This document shows positions 1 to 8,919 of a stretch of DNA of 64,000 bases, one piece after another (positions within the stretch are counted from its first letter, which is position 1; each line of letters opens with the position of its first letter). The translations under genes and the position numbers were made by a program. The stretch is from Methylorubrum populi (GTDB lineage Bacteria; Pseudomonadota; Alphaproteobacteria; Rhizobiales; Beijerinckiaceae): assembly GCA_036946625.1 (NCBI GenBank), contig JAQIIU010000002.1:434001-498000 (forward strand), given 5' to 3'. Under the pieces are notes generated by a model. It was given only the letters and a program-made list of their open reading frames with translations. It had not been told where the DNA came from and did not search any database.

Positions 1-427
1 CCGAGGCCTTTTCCGGGGCGGGAGAGGGGCGGTGGCCCGCGCCCTCGAAGAAGGGTGGGTTGGTCAGCACCGCGTCGGCGCTGCCGGAAAGAAGCCCCGC
101 CGCCCGACGTTGCGCGCCCGGCGCCAGGAGGTCTGCCTCGATCACGGAGACGCGGCCGTCGAGGCCGTTCTCCCGGATGTTGTCCCGGGCCATCGCCGCG
201 AGCGCCGGTTCGCGCTCGACCAGCACGACGCGCGACCCGTCCGCCCCCCTCGCCACCGCGAGTCCCACCGCGCCGGTGGCGGCACCGAGATCGTAGACCG
301 TGGTCCCCGGCGCGAACGCCATCAGGCGGGCGAGCAGCACCGCGTCGGTGCCGGCGCGGTGGGCGCCGCGGGGCGGCTGGCGCAGGCTGAGGCGCCCGCC
401 GAGGAAGCGATCCGGCTCACCGCTCAT
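1..427 (-). CDS. tRNA1(Val) A37 N6-methyltransferase-like protein (3' part outside window)
   Basis: The gene starts at ATG 427-425 and leaves the window at base 1, so only the first 142 codons are visible. The sequence shows a class I SAM-methyltransferase N-terminal half: a VYDLGAATGAVG motif I, an acidic VLVEREP motif II, and an NPPFF active-site motif near residues 123-127 of the kind used by N6-adenine methyltransferases. This matches the TrmN6/YfiC (COG4123) group, which methylates adenosine 37 of tRNA-Val. The start overlaps the 3' end of the DUF2007 gene by 11 bases, so the two are probably co-transcribed. The NPPF motif alone cannot separate a tRNA substrate from a protein or rRNA substrate. 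Confidence 0.75.
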   Translation of the reverse strand, partial: MSGEPDRFLGGRLSLRQPPRGAHRAGTDAVLLARLMAFAPGTTVYDLGAATGAVGLAVARGADGSRVVLVEREPALAAMARDNIRENGLDGRVSVIEADLLAPGAQRRAAGLLSGSADAVLTNPPFFEGAGHRPSPAPEKAS

Positions 428-644
428 CGCGCAGTTCGGCGGCGAGGCCCGCATCGGTGAGGATGCGGCGGGCCTGACGGGCGTCGTCGTCGGGGACCAG
501 CAGGCGCCGGCCGAAGGCGCCGATCGAGCCCTCCAGCGCGCTCATATGCTCGTCGGCGACGAAGTGCGGCACGCCCGCATCTTCCAGGAGCGAGCGGGCG
601 AAGCCGATCAGGACGACGTCGTTGCTGCGGATCAGTTCCTTCAC
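417..644 (-). CDS. DUF2007-type small protein
   Basis: A 75-residue protein starting at GTG 644-642 (VKELIRSNDVVL). It looks like the DUF2007 putative signal-transducing family: a beta-alpha-beta start (ELIRSNDVVLIGFARSLLED), a VPHFVADEHMS segment, and a C-terminal RRLLVPDDDARQARRIL helix. Such proteins are related in fold to PII and have no firm function. It overlaps the downstream methyltransferase start by 11 bases. It is divergent from the polyprenyl synthase, with about 180 bases between them. Confidence 0.75.
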   Translation of the reverse strand: MKELIRSNDVVLIGFARSLLEDAGVPHFVADEHMSALEGSIGAFGRRLLVPDDDARQARRILTDAGLAAELRDER

Positions 645-824
645 GGGCTCACGCCTCTCCCGGCCGACAGGGCGGCCCGGCCGCTCCCTAGCACCGTCCA
701 TCCCTTCGCGCAGCCGTGCGGCACGGCCGCGTGTTGCAGTGCGACCGGCCCCGTGCGACAGGGGCAGCCGCGGGGCAGGGGTTCCGGCAGGGCGCCGGTC
801 GAGAGTTTTCCGGAGGCATCGCGC

Positions 825-1847
825 TTGGGCGTCGTCGTTACCCTCGATGAAGGCCGCTCCGATCCGGAGGCCAGCCTCACCGATCTCGTCGGCCTCGTCG
901 CGGCCGGAATGGAGGGGGTGAACGCGACGATCCTGTCGCGCACGGGTTCCGACGTGGCGATGATCCCCGAGGTCGCCAACCATCTGATCGCGTCCGGCGG
1001 CAAGCGCCTGCGCCCGATCCTGACCCTCGCCTGCGCCGATCTGTGCGGCTATGCGGGCGGCGACGGCGCGGTGAAGCTCGCCGCCGCGGTCGAGTTCATG
1101 CACACCGCGACCCTCCTCCACGACGACGTGGTGGACGAGAGCGACATGCGCCGCGGCCGGGTCGCCGCCCGGATCAAGTGGGGCAACGAGGCGAGCGTGC
1201 TCGTCGGCGACTTCCTGCTCGGCCAAGCCTTCCGCATGATGGTCGAGGTGGGCTCCCTGCGCGCCCTCGACATCCTCTCGGCCGCCGCCACGGTGATCGC
1301 CGAGGGCGAGGTGATGCAGCTCACCGCCGCCAAGAACACCGAGACCAGCGAGGACGAGTATCTCGCCGTGATCCGCGGCAAGACCGCCGAGCTGTTCGCG
1401 GCGGCCTGCGAGGTCGGCCCGGTCCTGGCCGAGCGGCCGGAGCCCGAGCAGGCGGCCTGCCGCGCCTACGGGATGAACCTCGGCATCGCCTTCCAGCTCA
1501 TCGACGACGTGCTCGATTACGGCGGCACCAGCGCGGCTTTGGGCAAGAACGTCGGCGACGATTTTCGCGAGGGCAAGATCACCCTGCCGATCGTGCTGGC
1601 CCTGCGCCGCGCGACGGACGGCGAGCGCGGCTTCTGGCGCCGCACCCTGGAGCGCGAGGAGTTGGCGGAGGGCGACCTCGAACAGGCGCTCGCGATCCTG
1701 CGCCGCCACCACGCCCTCGAGGATACGATCGCGCGCGCCCGCCACTACGGCACGATGGCCCGCGAGGCGCTCGGCGCCTTCCCGAACGGGCCGATGAGGG
1801 CCGCGCTGCTTCAGGTCGTGGATTTCTGCATCGCCCGGGCGCACTAA
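825..1847 (+). CDS. ispB: Polyprenyl (octa/decaprenyl) diphosphate synthase
   Basis: The 340-residue product should extend farnesyl diphosphate with isopentenyl units to make the ubiquinone side chain. Both aspartate-rich motifs of trans-prenyltransferases are present: LLHDDVVDESD near residue 98 and LIDDVLDY near residue 228. GGKRLRP, which binds the allylic substrate, is near residue 55. I chose the TTG at 825 because GGAGG lies 8 bases upstream and the open frame further upstream has no family similarity. Chain length (C40, C45 or C50) cannot be read from the sequence; alphaproteobacteria usually make Q10. A repeat element follows the gene. Confidence 0.9.
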   Translation: MGVVVTLDEGRSDPEASLTDLVGLVAAGMEGVNATILSRTGSDVAMIPEVANHLIASGGKRLRPILTLACADLCGYAGGDGAVKLAAAVEFMHTATLLHDDVVDESDMRRGRVAARIKWGNEASVLVGDFLLGQAFRMMVEVGSLRALDILSAAATVIAEGEVMQLTAAKNTETSEDEYLAVIRGKTAELFAAACEVGPVLAERPEPEQAACRAYGMNLGIAFQLIDDVLDYGGTSAALGKNVGDDFREGKITLPIVLALRRATDGERGFWRRTLEREELAEGDLEQALAILRRHHALEDTIARARHYGTMAREALGAFPNGPMRAALLQVVDFCIARAH

Positions 1848-1934
1848 ATAGAAACTCGCCATCTGAGCGAGCACAGGGTCACGCATATGCCCGCCGTGGT
1901 TTCATTCGCCAGGGTCCGCGCAGCCGGTGGCAAC

Positions 1935-2106
1935 TGATACGGTTTCCGGTTGATCGGCTCGGTTCCTCACCCGTCATCGCGAGCGAATGCGAAGCGATCC
2001 AGGCCGCCGCTCTATCCGGAAGTGTCGCGCCCTGGATCGCCACGGCTTCGCCTCGCGATGACGGAGCATGGCAAAGACCGAAGCGATCAACCGGATACCG
2101 TATGAG
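1935..2106. repeat. Dispersed palindromic repeat, family A
   Basis: About 170 bases that start with TGATACGGTTTCCG and end with CCGTATGA; the two ends form an imperfect inverted repeat (CGGTTTCCGGTTGATCG against CGATCAACCGGATACCG). The core holds a second inverted pair, GCGAAGCGATCCAG against CTGGATCGCCACGGCTTCGC. Similar copies lie at 10138, 27205, 31582, 35557 and (shortened) 41276. This copy does not touch a stop codon; it lies 88 bases after the polyprenyl synthase and before the 3' end of ispE. Confidence 0.85.
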
Positions 2107-2124
2107 GCGCCCGCTTTGCGCCGA

Positions 2125-3000
2125 TCACGCGAGCCGCGTCGGCTCGACCCACCAGCCCGGCTGCGCCGCGCGGATCGCGCCCGCAGCGGCCTCCGCCGCC
2201 CCATCGTCCGAGAAGATCGCGAACACGGTCGCGCCCGAGCCCGACATCCGCGCGAGCCGGCATCCCCCTTGCGCCCGCAGCAGCGCCAACGCCGCGCCGA
2301 TGACGGGGGCGACGGTGAGTGCCGGCGCCTCCAGATCGTTGCGGGCGGGCGTGATGGCGCCGAGCACGGCGTTCGCGTCGAGGCCGGCGGCGATCGTCGG
2401 ATGCCCGGCCCCGTCGAGCCGCTGTCCGACGGCGAGGCCGAGCGCCTCGAACACCGGCGCCGTCGCGACCGGCACGCCCGGATTGACCAGCACCGCCGAC
2501 AGTGGCGCGAGGCCCAGCACCGGGCCGATCTCCTCGCCCGCACCGCGCATCATCCGCGCCCTCGGATCGAGGCAGACCGGCACGTCGGCGCCGGTGGCGC
2601 GCGCCGCCGCGACCACGGCCGGATGGTCGAGGGCGAGCCCGTTCCCTTCGGCGAGCAGCCGCAGGGCGGCGGCGGCATCCGAGGAGCCGCCGCCGATCCC
2701 GGCCGCGACGGGCAGGTGCTTGTGCAGGCGAAACGCGCCGAGCGTCAGGCCGTCGACGCCCGCGGCGAGGTGGCGGGCAGCGCGCAGGACGAGGTTGTCG
2801 TCGAGCGGCCCCGCCGGACCGGCGGTCGGGCCGGCGACGGCCAGGGTCAGGTCGGGACCCGGCACCAGTTCGAGCGTGTCGGCCACTTCGGCGAAGGCCA
2901 CGAGGCTCTCCAGCGCGTGGTAGCCGTCCCCGGGCCGGCGGCCGAGAACGTGGAGGGTCAGGTTGATCTTGGCCGGAGCGCGGGTGGTGAGGCGGGACAC
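2125..3000 (-). CDS. ispE: 4-diphosphocytidyl-2-C-methyl-D-erythritol kinase
   Basis: A GHMP-family kinase of 291 residues that phosphorylates CDP-methylerythritol in the MEP isoprenoid pathway. The start is GTG 3000-2998 ([14 protein letters not shown]), which gives the usual length and places the [11 protein letters not shown] motif at residues 8-18. The ATP-binding glycine/serine loop [17 protein letters not shown] lies near residue 98, and the C-terminal GHMP motif [13 protein letters not shown] near residue 250. The gene converges on the polyprenyl synthase, another isoprenoid gene, across repeat A. Confidence 0.93.
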   Translation of the reverse strand: MSRLTTRAPAKINLTLHVLGRRPGDGYHALESLVAFAEVADTLELVPGPDLTLAVAGPTAGPAGPLDDNLVLRAARHLAAGVDGLTLGAFRLHKHLPVAAGIGGGSSDAAAALRLLAEGNGLALDHPAVVAAARATGADVPVCLDPRARMMRGAGEEIGPVLGLAPLSAVLVNPGVPVATAPVFEALGLAVGQRLDGAGHPTIAAGLDANAVLGAITPARNDLEAPALTVAPVIGAALALLRAQGGCRLARMSGSGATVFAIFSDDGAAEAAAGAIRAAQPGWWVEPTRLA

Positions 3001-3108
3001 GAAGGCTCTCGGCCGGAGGGTCGGGGAACGCGCCCTGCCATAGGGGGGCAGCCGGGAACGGGCAAGGCGGGAAGGACGCCGCATGGGGCGTTGCGAGGAC
3101 GCGACGGC

Positions 3109-3203
3109 TTGATCCGGCTGTCGTCGCGATGGCTTCGAATGACGGCGCGGGCCGACTTTCCCGTCCTTGAGCCGTCAGGCGAAGCAATCCAGAACCGCGA
3201 CGG
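3109..3203. repeat. Dispersed repeat, family B (diverged copy)
   Basis: This region between ispE and the LuxR-type gene contains a GTCGTCGCGATGGCTTCG / AATGACGGCGCGGGCC half and a GAGCCGTCAGGCGAAGCAAT / CCAG half, in inverted orientation. Better copies are at 33020 and 52118. It resembles the core of family A but lacks the TGATACGG ends. Nothing coding is seen from 3001 to 3326. Confidence 0.65.
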
Positions 3204-3326
3204 TGCCGGAAAGGGCATCCGAGCGGTCCGGCACCGTTCGCCGGCAGGATCGCTTCCGCAGATCTGCAACGATTCGGTCCGAAGTGGCGGAATTGCCCGC
3301 AGAACACCTTCATGGAGACTGATTGT

Positions 3327-3339
3327 TGCTAATTTAGCA
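3327..3339. promoter_or_regulatory. Palindromic operator candidate upstream of the LuxR-type regulator
   Basis: TGCTAATTTAGCA is a perfect 13-base palindrome with 6-base arms, AT-rich against a GC-rich background, 59 bases before the chosen start at 3398. The position suits an autoregulatory site or a promoter-proximal operator. No experimental consensus is known to me for this regulator, so the binding factor is an inference. Confidence 0.45.
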
Positions 3340-3397
3340 CAGTCGTCAAGGTCGAAACGTGCTTCAAATCTCGGCGCGTCTCGTCCCGTGCCGGCCG

Positions 3398-4525
3398 ATG
3401 TCAGGTTTCGATCCCCTTGCCCTGATCGACACGTGTTACGCTGCGGCCCTCGATCCCGCGGCATGGTCCGAGGCGCTCGACGGCATCGCCGATGCGGTCG
3501 GCGCGCGCGGCGCGGTGATCGTCTCGCATGATCCCAAGCGCACGGCGCAGACGCTGGCGTCCGAGCGCATCGCCGACGTGAACCTCGATTACGGCGTCGG
3601 CGGCTGGTGGCAGCACGACACGCGCATCCGTCTCGGCCGGGAGCGCGGCATCATGCGGCCGGGCACGGTCACGGTCGACGAGATGTACATCGCGGCCGAG
3701 GAGAAGCGCTCCGATCCGTTCTTCCAGCACTTCGTCGACCGGCATCGCCTCGGCAACCTCTGCGCCTATGTCGGCGCCGACCCAATGGACCGGCACACGA
3801 TGTCGTTCAGCGCCCCGCGCGACCTGCGCAAGGGGCCGTTCGAGGGGTTCGAGGTCGAGCGGCTGGGGCTGATCGGCCCGCACGTCGTCCGCGCCTTCAG
3901 GCTGACGACGCTCGTCACCGAGATGCGGCGGGAGGCGCAGGGGCTCGCCTCCGCCCTGGAGCGGATGCGAGCGGGGATCGTCATCCTCGACCGCCGCGGC
4001 CGGGTTCGGCTCGTCAGCCCGGCGGCGGAGAGGCTGGCGACCGGCTATCTGTCCCTGCGGACCGGTGCCGAGCCGAACGCGGCCGAGCCCGGCGACGGCG
4101 CGCGGTTCGACCGTTTCCTGGCGCACGTTCTGCCGGAGCGATCCTGGCCGCGGCAGGAAACGATCCTCCTGCGCCGCCGGGGCGGCGGGCGTCCGCTCGC
4201 CGTCGAGGCGCTTCCGTTGCGTGGTGCGGACCCGTTTCCGGCGGCCGGCGCGGGCCTGGACGGCGGGGTGGTCCTGCTCCTGCGCGACCTGCTCGCGCCG
4301 GCGACGCGTCCGATCGAGCCCCTGCTGGAAGAGCTCGGCCTGACCCGGGCGGAGGCGCGGGTCGCGGCCCTGGTCGGCCGGGGATCGGCGCCGCGGGAGG
4401 TGGCCGATCGGTTCGCCGTCGGCGAGAGCACGGTGCGCAGCCAGCTCAAGGCGGTGTACGCCAAGCTCGCGATCCGCCGCCAGAGCGAGCTGGCGGTGCT
4501 GATCACGCGCCTCGACAGCTTGTAG
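3398..4525 (+). CDS. LuxR-family transcriptional regulator with N-terminal sensor region
   Basis: A 375-residue cytoplasmic regulator. The C-terminal region (about residues 310-370) is a LuxR/FixJ-type helix-turn-helix: LTRAEARVAALVGRG, then ESTVRSQLKAVYAKL, where the second helix should contact DNA. The N-terminal half has no recognised ligand pocket, and a central segment (RMRAGIVILDRRGRVRLVS) resembles a PAS beta-strand pair. I used ATG 3398. An in-frame GTG at 3359 with AAGG upstream would add 13 residues and cannot be excluded. The gene converges on the antiporter at 4527 with a one-base gap. The target genes are unknown. Confidence 0.8.
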   Translation: MSGFDPLALIDTCYAAALDPAAWSEALDGIADAVGARGAVIVSHDPKRTAQTLASERIADVNLDYGVGGWWQHDTRIRLGRERGIMRPGTVTVDEMYIAAEEKRSDPFFQHFVDRHRLGNLCAYVGADPMDRHTMSFSAPRDLRKGPFEGFEVERLGLIGPHVVRAFRLTTLVTEMRREAQGLASALERMRAGIVILDRRGRVRLVSPAAERLATGYLSLRTGAEPNAAEPGDGARFDRFLAHVLPERSWPRQETILLRRRGGGRPLAVEALPLRGADPFPAAGAGLDGGVVLLLRDLLAPATRPIEPLLEELGLTRAEARVAALVGRGSAPREVADRFAVGESTVRSQLKAVYAKLAIRRQSELAVLITRLDSL

Positions 4526-4526
4526 C

Positions 4527-6344
4527 TCACTCCGGCTCGTCGCGGCGCTGGCGCAGTTCGGGCACCGATTGCCCCGGTTGCGGCGACGGGAGCACGTCGC
4601 TCTCGGACCGGCTCGAATCCACGAACAGCCGCACCTCGCCCTCGCGTACGCCGAGACTGCGCAGGGCATAGGTCATCATGCCGAGCGCCAGTTCCCGTTC
4701 GGCCATCAGGACGAGACCGACGCCGTCCTCCTCCAGCCGGCGGCGCTCGGCCTCGCTGTGGGTGCGCACCACGCTGTCGATTTCGGGGTTCACGGCGCGC
4801 GCCTTGGCGAGCAGCCGCCGGGCCTGATGCGGGTCGGGGGTGGCCACCACGAACAGCCGCGCCGAGGCGATGTCGGCGGCGTCGAGGATGCCCGGCGCGG
4901 TGGCGTCGCCGAACACCGCCGGCACGCCCTGGGCCCGCAACTCCTCGACCCGACGGCGGTCGCGCTCCACCACCACGAAGGGCAGCTTCCAGTCGTGCAG
5001 CGCCTTGCCGATGGCGCTGCCGACCCGGCCGTAGCCGACGATGACGGCATGGCCCCGCATCGCCGGCCCGGCGGTGTGCACGGTGAGCGGGGCGGCGGCG
5101 CGGCGCTCCAGGCGGCGACGCAGTTCCGGCCGCTCGCCGAGCCAGCGCGACACCCGGTGCGCCAGGATGAAGAACAGCGGATTGAGGGTGATCGAAAGGA
5201 GCGCGCCGGCCAGGATCAGGTCGCGCCCCTCCTCCGGCAGCAGCTTCAGCGCGATGCCGAGACCCGCCAGGATGAAGGAGAACTCGCCGATCTGGGCGAG
5301 GCTCGCGGCGATGGTGAGCGCGGTGCCGATCGGATGGCCGAAGGCGAGCACGATGGCGATCGCCGCCAGCGACTTGCCGAGCACGATGACGCCGACGACG
5401 CCGAGCACCGAGAGCGGCGCGCTCAGGACCACCCCCGGATCGAACAGCATGCCGACGGAGACGAAGAACAGGACCGCGAAGGCGTCCTGCAGCGGCAGCG
5501 AATCGGCTGCCGCCTGATGGCTGAGGTCGGATTCGGCGAGCACCATGCCGGCGAAGAAGGCACCCAGCGCGAACGACACGCCGAACAGCTCGGAGGAGGC
5601 GTAGGCGATGCCGACCGCGCTCGCCAGCACCGCCAGGGTGAACAGTTCCCGCGAGCCGGTGCGCGCCGCGAGCGCCAGCAGGTAGGGCACGATCCGCCGC
5701 CCGCCGACGAGCATCACGGCGACGAACACGCCGACCTTGGCCAGCGTCAGCCCGAACGTGACCCACAGGCCGTGATCCGGCGCGACGTGATGGCCCACCA
5801 CCCCGGCCGCCTCGCCGCCGAGCGAGGGGGCGAGCGCCGGCAGCAGCACCAGGGCCACCACCATGGCGAGATCCTCGACGATCAGCCAGCCGACGGCGAT
5901 GCGGCCCTTGTCCGTGTCGAGCAGGCCGCGCCCTTCGAGCGCCCGCAGCAGCACGACGGTGCTCGCCACCGACAGCGCCAGCCCGAACACCAGCCCCGCC
6001 CCCGCGCCCCAGCCGAAGGCCCAGGCAAGCCCCGCCCCCATGGCGGTCGCGACCGCGATCTGGACGACGGCACCCGGCAGGGCGATGGCGCGCACGGCCA
6101 GGAGGTCGCCGATCGAGAAATGCAGGCCGACGCCGAACATCAGCAGGATCACGCCGAGTTCGGCGAGCTGGCTCGCCAGGGCCGGATCGCCGACGAAGCC
6201 GGGGGTGAAGGGCCCGATGGCGATGCCGGCGACGAGGTAGCCGACGAGCGGCGGCAGCCGCACCCGCTGGGCCAGCATGCCGCCGACGAAGGCGCAGACG
6301 AGGCCGAGCGCGATGATCGAAATGAGTCCGGTGGTGTGCTGCAA
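4527..6344 (-). CDS. ybaL: CPA2-family cation:proton antiporter with TrkA-N domain (KefB/YbaL type)
   Basis: A 605-residue inner-membrane protein. The first ~390 residues form about 12 hydrophobic segments of a Na+/H+ exchanger domain (LPPLVGYLVAGIAIGP and GVILLMFGVGLHFS are typical), with the conserved VEDLAMV aspartate in a central helix. Residues ~410-540 are a Rossmann RCK/TrkA-N domain starting GHAVIVGYGRVGSAIGKAL, expected to bind NAD(H) and gate potassium efflux. The C-terminus is a short charged tail without a TrkA-C domain. KefB, KefC and YbaL cannot be separated by eye; YbaL is favoured by the compact length. Confidence 0.87.
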   Translation of the reverse strand: MQHTTGLISIIALGLVCAFVGGMLAQRVRLPPLVGYLVAGIAIGPFTPGFVGDPALASQLAELGVILLMFGVGLHFSIGDLLAVRAIALPGAVVQIAVATAMGAGLAWAFGWGAGAGLVFGLALSVASTVVLLRALEGRGLLDTDKGRIAVGWLIVEDLAMVVALVLLPALAPSLGGEAAGVVGHHVAPDHGLWVTFGLTLAKVGVFVAVMLVGGRRIVPYLLALAARTGSRELFTLAVLASAVGIAYASSELFGVSFALGAFFAGMVLAESDLSHQAAADSLPLQDAFAVLFFVSVGMLFDPGVVLSAPLSVLGVVGVIVLGKSLAAIAIVLAFGHPIGTALTIAASLAQIGEFSFILAGLGIALKLLPEEGRDLILAGALLSITLNPLFFILAHRVSRWLGERPELRRRLERRAAAPLTVHTAGPAMRGHAVIVGYGRVGSAIGKALHDWKLPFVVVERDRRRVEELRAQGVPAVFGDATAPGILDAADIASARLFVVATPDPHQARRLLAKARAVNPEIDSVVRTHSEAERRRLEEDGVGLVLMAERELALGMMTYALRSLGVREGEVRLFVDSSRSESDVLPSPQPGQSVPELRQRRDEPE

Positions 6345-6456
6345 CGCGATTCAGCCCTCGCGAGGCGCGAGGACCGCCCCGGGGTTCAGATAAGGCAAAT
6401 CACGGTCCCGTGTCCGCATCGCGGCTGCAGCGGGGGGCGGTCTTCCCGGTGTTTCG

Positions 6457-8274
6457 TCAGGATTTCATGCGGACATAGGTGCCCGGCGCCGGTCCGAGCG
6501 AGGGCAGGGCGCCCTCGCCGGGGATGCGGGCGGGCACGCGTTCCGGCGCCTGCTCTTCCAGCCACCGGAACCAGTAGGGCCACCACGAGCCCGGGTGCTC
6601 GGTCGCCCGCTCGATCCAGTCCGCGAACCGGCCCTTGGCGGGTCCGCCGGTGCGGTAGCCGTACTTGGCCTTTCCGCCGGGCGGGTTGACCACGCCCGCG
6701 ATGTGGCCCGAGCCCGCCAGCACGTAATCGACCTTGCCGCCGAACTTGCCCGAGCCCTCGAACACCGAGAGCGCCGGGGCGATGTGGTCCTCGCGGGTGG
6801 CGAGGTTGAACACCGGCACCTTCACCTTCTTCAGGTCGAGGCGCACGTTGCCGATCACCATCTGTCCCTTGGACAGCGTGTTGTCGAGATAGCAGTTGCG
6901 CAGGTAGAACGAGTGGTTGGCCGCCGGCATCCGCGTGGCGTCGGCGTTCCAGTAGAGCAGGTCGAAGGCCGCCGGCGCCTTGCCGCGCACGTAGTTGTTG
7001 ACGACGTAGGACCAGATCAGGTCGTTGGGCCTGAGCATGTTGAAGGCGTTGGCCATGCGCGCGCCCTCCAGATAGCCGCGCGCGGCCATCCGCTCCTCGA
7101 TCGCCTTGATCTGCCCCTCGTCGGCGAAGACCTTGAGGTCGCCCGCATGGGTGAAATCGACCTGGGTGGTGAGGAAGGTCGCGCTCCTGATGCGCCGGTT
7201 GCCGGTGGCCGCCTGGTAGGCCAGCGTCACGGCGAGCAGGGTGCCGCCGACGCAGTAGCCCGCCGCCGAAACCTCGGTCTCGCCGGTGGCGACGCCGATC
7301 ATGTCGATGGCGGTCTCGATGCCCTCGCGCATGTAGGATTCGAAATCCTTGTCGCGGTGACGCTCGTCCGGGTTGATCCAGGAGATCACGAACACCGTGA
7401 TCCCCTGGCCGACCATCCAGCCGATGAGGCTCTTCTGCGGGTTGAGGTCGAGGATGTAGTACTTGTTGATCCAGGGCGGCACGATCAGCAGCGGGCGCTT
7501 CAGCACCGTCTCGGTCTTGGGCGCGTACTGGATCAGTTCCATCAGGTCGTTGCGGAAGATGACCTCGCCGGGGGTCACCGCCACGTCCTCGCCGAAGGTG
7601 AAGGCGTTGAGGTCGGTCTGGCGCACCCGGAGCTGGCCGCCGCCGGCCTCCAGATCCTCCTGCAGCATCTTCATGCCGCGCATCAGGTTGGCACCGCCCT
7701 CCTCCAGCGTCTGGCGCAGGAGTTCGGGGTTGGTCATCACGAAGTTCGAGGGCGAGTAGGCCGAGAGCAACTGGCGCAGGTAGAATTCCGCCTTGTGGCG
7801 GGTGTGCTCGTCGATTCCCTCCGCCGTCTCCACCAGTTCCTCCGCCCAGCGGCCGAGGATCAGGTAGCTCTGCTTGATCAGGTCGAAGACCGGGTTCGCG
7901 GTCCAGTCGGCGTGGGCGAAGCGCTTGTCCTTCGCCTCGGGCTGGGCGACCGGTGCCGCCGCCGCACCCTGCATCCGGCCGAGCGCCGACATCCAGAGCG
8001 AGGCGAACGACTGGTTGAGCCTGGCCTGGGCCTGGAGCGTCCTCTCCGGATCCTTCAGCCAGGTCTCCGCGACCCGGGTGAGGGTGCGGGTCATCTCGTC
8101 GATCTCGTCGGCGCCCTGGAGCTTGGCGTCCTGCACCCCCGTCGCCTGGGCGGCCTGCTCGAACGGTTTCAGCGAGGCCGCCGCCGATTGCCGGAACGCT
8201 TCGGCGAGCTGGTTCGCGTTCCGCGCGATCATCTCGAAATCCGGCGCTGCCGGGACCGTCCGCTCCGTGGCCAC
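6457..8274 (-). CDS. phaC: Class I poly(3-hydroxyalkanoate) synthase
   Basis: The 605-residue enzyme polymerises 3-hydroxybutyryl-CoA into PHB at the granule surface. Visible are the lipase-like box GYCVGG with the nucleophilic cysteine, the aspartate in TREDHIAP and the histidine in GSGHIAGVVNPPGG. The PWINKYYILDL segment and the C-terminal SWWPYWFRWL are also typical of class I enzymes. The start is GTG 8274-8272: GGGAGGG lies 8 bases upstream, and the next in-frame TTG is too close to that site. No phasin, phaA or phaB lies beside it. A small lipoprotein gene is divergent. Confidence 0.95.
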   Translation of the reverse strand: MATERTVPAAPDFEMIARNANQLAEAFRQSAAASLKPFEQAAQATGVQDAKLQGADEIDEMTRTLTRVAETWLKDPERTLQAQARLNQSFASLWMSALGRMQGAAAAPVAQPEAKDKRFAHADWTANPVFDLIKQSYLILGRWAEELVETAEGIDEHTRHKAEFYLRQLLSAYSPSNFVMTNPELLRQTLEEGGANLMRGMKMLQEDLEAGGGQLRVRQTDLNAFTFGEDVAVTPGEVIFRNDLMELIQYAPKTETVLKRPLLIVPPWINKYYILDLNPQKSLIGWMVGQGITVFVISWINPDERHRDKDFESYMREGIETAIDMIGVATGETEVSAAGYCVGGTLLAVTLAYQAATGNRRIRSATFLTTQVDFTHAGDLKVFADEGQIKAIEERMAARGYLEGARMANAFNMLRPNDLIWSYVVNNYVRGKAPAAFDLLYWNADATRMPAANHSFYLRNCYLDNTLSKGQMVIGNVRLDLKKVKVPVFNLATREDHIAPALSVFEGSGKFGGKVDYVLAGSGHIAGVVNPPGGKAKYGYRTGGPAKGRFADWIERATEHPGSWWPYWFRWLEEQAPERVPARIPGEGALPSLGPAPGTYVRMKS

Positions 8275-8401
8275 GCGCAATGCCCTCCCAGGATCGACCC
8301 GCATTCCGCCCGGCCGGGGCGTACCGAGCCTCGTTTCCGACAAATTAACGCTCCAACTCGCAGATGTCGCCCGCCCCCGGCTCCATTTCCAGACCGTTGT
8401 C

Positions 8402-8764
8402 ATGCTCGTGAGGACCGTCCGCGCCGTCGTCCTGGTCCTGCCGGCCCTCGCCGCCGCGGCATCGGTCGGCGGCTGCTCGGGCGACGTCAATCCGCTGAAG
8501 GCGGCCATGGTCGGCACAGGGTCCGGCATCAAGCCGGTGGAGGCCCCCGACTTCGTGGCGCAATCCCGCAAGGGCGGCGCGGACTACATGCCGGTGGGCG
8601 AGTCGGCGCCGCGGCGTGCCGTCCGCGCCCGCAGCGCCGCGGGCCTGAACACGCTTCAGTCCGAGCTGGAGGGGGCGCGCAGCCGCAACGAGGCGAAGGG
8701 GCGCGCGGCGGAAGGGGCGGCCAAGGACGCCGCCAAGGGGCTCACGCCCAACCCGGTCGAGTAG
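8402..8764 (+). CDS. Small predicted lipoprotein
   Basis: A 120-residue product with a hydrophobic signal segment (VVLVLPALAAAASVGGC) ending in a VGGC lipobox, so it should be lipidated at Cys 27 or nearby. The mature part is charged and low in complexity, with alanine- and arginine-rich stretches (RNEAKGRAAEGAAKDAAK), suggesting a flexible or helical periplasmic tail. I recognise no domain. It is divergent from phaC and about 155 bases before the aminotransferase. Confidence 0.7.
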   Translation: MLVRTVRAVVLVLPALAAAASVGGCSGDVNPLKAAMVGTGSGIKPVEAPDFVAQSRKGGADYMPVGESAPRRAVRARSAAGLNTLQSELEGARSRNEAKGRAAEGAAKDAAKGLTPNPVE

Positions 8765-8919
8765 GGTCCGTCGCCTCGCCCTTCGAGCGAAGCGCACGGA
8801 TCGAAACGCACAGATTTCGAGTCGGCGCGCGGGCGCGTCGATGGTAGACAGACCGCTTCCTCGCCGCCGACGCTTCCATGCGGGAGGATGAGTTCCGCGA
8901 CACCGGACAGAACGACGCC

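Noticed and set aside
417..1886. 489-codon open frame on the minus strand across the polyprenyl synthase
   Set aside because: Only the last ~75 codons match a family (DUF2007); the rest is the antisense shadow of the synthase, a common effect at high GC.
1043..2923. 626-codon Arg/Pro-rich plus-strand frame
   Set aside because: Shadow of the polyprenyl synthase and ispE; arginine-rich low-complexity translation without motifs.
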